This document shows, in pieces, positions 49,568 to 50,912 of a stretch of 50,912 bases of DNA. The position numbers and the translations under genes are program-made. Source of the DNA: Lichenicola sp964248625 (GTDB lineage Bacteria; Pseudomonadota; Alphaproteobacteria; Acetobacterales; Acetobacteraceae); contig CAXTZG010000014.1 of NCBI GenBank assembly GCA_964248625.1, positions 1 through 50,912 on the forward strand. The letters run 5' to 3'. Positions within the stretch are counted from its first letter, which is position 1. Each line of letters starts with the position of its first letter. Below the pieces are notes generated by a model, which made no database searches, was not told the DNA's origin, and saw only the letters and a list, made by a program, of their open reading frames with translations.

Positions 49568-50912
49568 ATGGATATTCGATCAACCCTGGATACCGAAGCA
49601 GCTCTCGATCTGGACGAGCCCGATCCCGCCAGGAACGTCATCGTCATCGGCGCCGGCTTCACTGGAACCCTCGTCGCTCTCAAGCTCCTGGCCAGCAGTG
49701 CCAAGCTCCATATCCACCTGATCGACAGCTCGGACCATGTTGGACGAGGCCTCGCCTATGGCGCCTGCTCGCCGCAACACCTTCTGAACGTGCCGGTGAA
49801 CCGTCTCGAGGTCGGGCTGACTCCCGGCTTGGCTGAATGGCTTTCCACCCGAGGCGACGAGCTGGACGCCGCCCTGGCTGAAAGCCGGGGACGTCTTGCT
49901 GACGCGTTTGTGCCACGCGCGCTTTTCGGCGACTACCTGGAGGAGCGGCTGCGGGTTGCGGCGACAGATGCGGGGCCATCACGGCTCGAGGTGATCCGCA
50001 GTGAGGCGGTGTCGCTGCTGGAGCTGCCGAGGCAGGGTATTCTCCTGCGCGACGGACGGGAACTCCTTGCCGACGCGATCGTGCTCGCAACCGGCAACCT
50101 GCCGCCCAAGGCGCCGCTGCCACCACACTCGCCGGTCCGCGACGCCTACGCGTTCATAACCGATCCTTGGGCTCCGGGCGCCTTGAACAACATCGACAAG
50201 GACTCTCTCGTCGTGCTGGTCGGCACCGGCCTCACCATGGTCGACACCGCGATACGGCTGGCAGATGACGGGCATCGCGGACCGATCCATGCAGTGTCCC
50301 GACGTGGGCTGACCCCGCTCGAGCATCGGCTCGGCGGCGTCTGGCCGCCCTTCATCGACCTCACCCTGGAACGCAGCCCGCTCGCTCTCATGCGCTCGAT
50401 CAGGGCCGCGGCTGCAGTCGCCATGGCTCGCGGCATCCCCTGGCAGCGCGTGATCGATGCGATTCGGCCGTTGACCAGCAGGATCTGGACCGGATGGACC
50501 AGGGACGAGCGGCGGCGCTTCCTCAGGCACGCCCGACCCTACTGGGATGCACATCGGCACCGGCTGGCCCCGCGTGTCGCAGACCGCCTGCAAGCCCTGC
50601 TGCAGGCCGGTGACCTGACGATCTGGTCCGGCGGCATGGTCAACTGCCGGTTGCAGGATGGTGGTGTCGACGTCGATGTGAGGCGGCGCGGGACCCCGGG
50701 TTTGCGCACCTTGAAGGCCAGCCGGCTGATCAACTGCACCGGATCCCGCACCGACTTCGCTTCGGTCGGAATACCCCTGTTCGCGAGCCTGCGCCGGCGG
50801 GGCCTTGTGCAGCCGGACGATTTGGGACTGGGCATCGAGACCGAGGACTGCGCCGTATGCGGCCGTGACGGCCGACCGTCTTCCTGGCTCTTCGCCTTGG
50901 GTCCTCTGACCA
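49568..50912 (+). CDS. YdhS-type FAD/NAD(P)-binding protein (3' end cut by window edge)
   Basis: The frame is open to the last base, 448 codons so far. The N-terminal dinucleotide fold NVIVIGAGFTGTLVALKLLA has GxGxxG; the group-typical GLAYGACSPQHLLNVPVNRL follows, then ADAIVLATGNLPPKAP and a second nucleotide motif VVLVGTGLTMVDTAIRLADD, RRGLTPLEH, and LINCTGSRTDF. This matches the FAD-NAD(P)-binding group of E. coli YdhS, whose substrate is unknown. In-frame ATGs at 49535, 49547 and 49568 are possible; the last is used because the first two add only low-complexity residues. Its distance to the Lrp/AsnC gene suggests cotranscription or regulation. Confidence 0.88.
   Translation, partial: MDIRSTLDTEAALDLDEPDPARNVIVIGAGFTGTLVALKLLASSAKLHIHLIDSSDHVGRGLAYGACSPQHLLNVPVNRLEVGLTPGLAEWLSTRGDELDAALAESRGRLADAFVPRALFGDYLEERLRVAATDAGPSRLEVIRSEAVSLLELPRQGILLRDGRELLADAIVLATGNLPPKAPLPPHSPVRDAYAFITDPWAPGALNNIDKDSLVVLVGTGLTMVDTAIRLADDGHRGPIHAVSRRGLTPLEHRLGGVWPPFIDLTLERSPLALMRSIRAAAAVAMARGIPWQRVIDAIRPLTSRIWTGWTRDERRRFLRHARPYWDAHRHRLAPRVADRLQALLQAGDLTIWSGGMVNCRLQDGGVDVDVRRRGTPGLRTLKASRLINCTGSRTDFASVGIPLFASLRRRGLVQPDDLGLGIETEDCAVCGRDGRPSSWLFALGPLT

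Noticed and set aside
1..50912. CRISPR arrays, rRNA, tRNA and phage structural genes
   Set aside because: No regularly spaced direct repeats, no tRNA-like cloverleaf and no phage-type proteins were seen on reading through; short tRNAs could be missed by eye.

Overview
The window is high-GC DNA. Gene content and codon style suggest an alphaproteobacterium of the Acetobacteraceae type; this is inferred without a marker gene. It opens inside ftsK and closes inside a flavoprotein gene, so both edge genes are partial. No rRNA, tRNA or CRISPR array was found.

From 1 to 19.7 kb the genes are intact and tightly packed, and look like chromosomal backbone. They are ftsK, an Fsr-type MFS pump, an RluA-type pseudouridine synthase, a GH54 arabinofuranosidase, a divergent LysR/aldo-keto reductase pair, a CDP-alcohol phosphatidyltransferase, a NUDIX hydrolase and the molybdate ABC genes. 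The molybdate genes are split: modBC and modA share a strand but are separated by an opposing glycosyltransferase-like gene. Then come thiM, a large uncharacterised protein with an internal repeat, an MscS-type channel and a 2OG-Fe dioxygenase.

From about 19.7 kb the DNA becomes patchy, with an AT-richer stretch, decayed genes and insertion-sequence relics between intact modules. The main modules are: (a) 24.4-29.1 kb, a sulfite-handling block (LysR regulator, divergent YeiH-type exporter, sulfite-oxidase-family molybdoenzyme, ClC channel), with a perfect inverted repeat in the divergent promoter; (b) 30.6-33.6 kb, a TonB-dependent receptor translationally coupled to a ModA-like binding protein, preceded by a sequence closely resembling a ModE operator and bracketed by inverted IS6-family transposase relics; (c) 34.1-37.8 kb, two tandem HxlR/NmrA-type redox pairs, the second with a frameshifted HxlR gene; (d) 39.0-45.9 kb, a complete eight-gene Nit1C-type operon (Sll0783-like protein, nitrilase, radical SAM protein, GNAT, AIR-synthase-like protein, glycosyltransferase, MSMEG_0570-like protein, flavoprotein). 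This cluster type has been linked to nitrogen starvation and cyanide assimilation.

The right end carries a MocR-type regulator, an IS5 relic, a DUF6356 protein, an Lrp/AsnC regulator and a YdhS-type FAD/NAD(P)-binding protein. Molybdenum recurs: a molybdate ABC system, a molybdoenzyme and the possible TonB-linked oxyanion uptake cassette. That cassette is the most interesting candidate for a poorly described system here. Functions below are inferred by recognising protein families by eye, without database searches.
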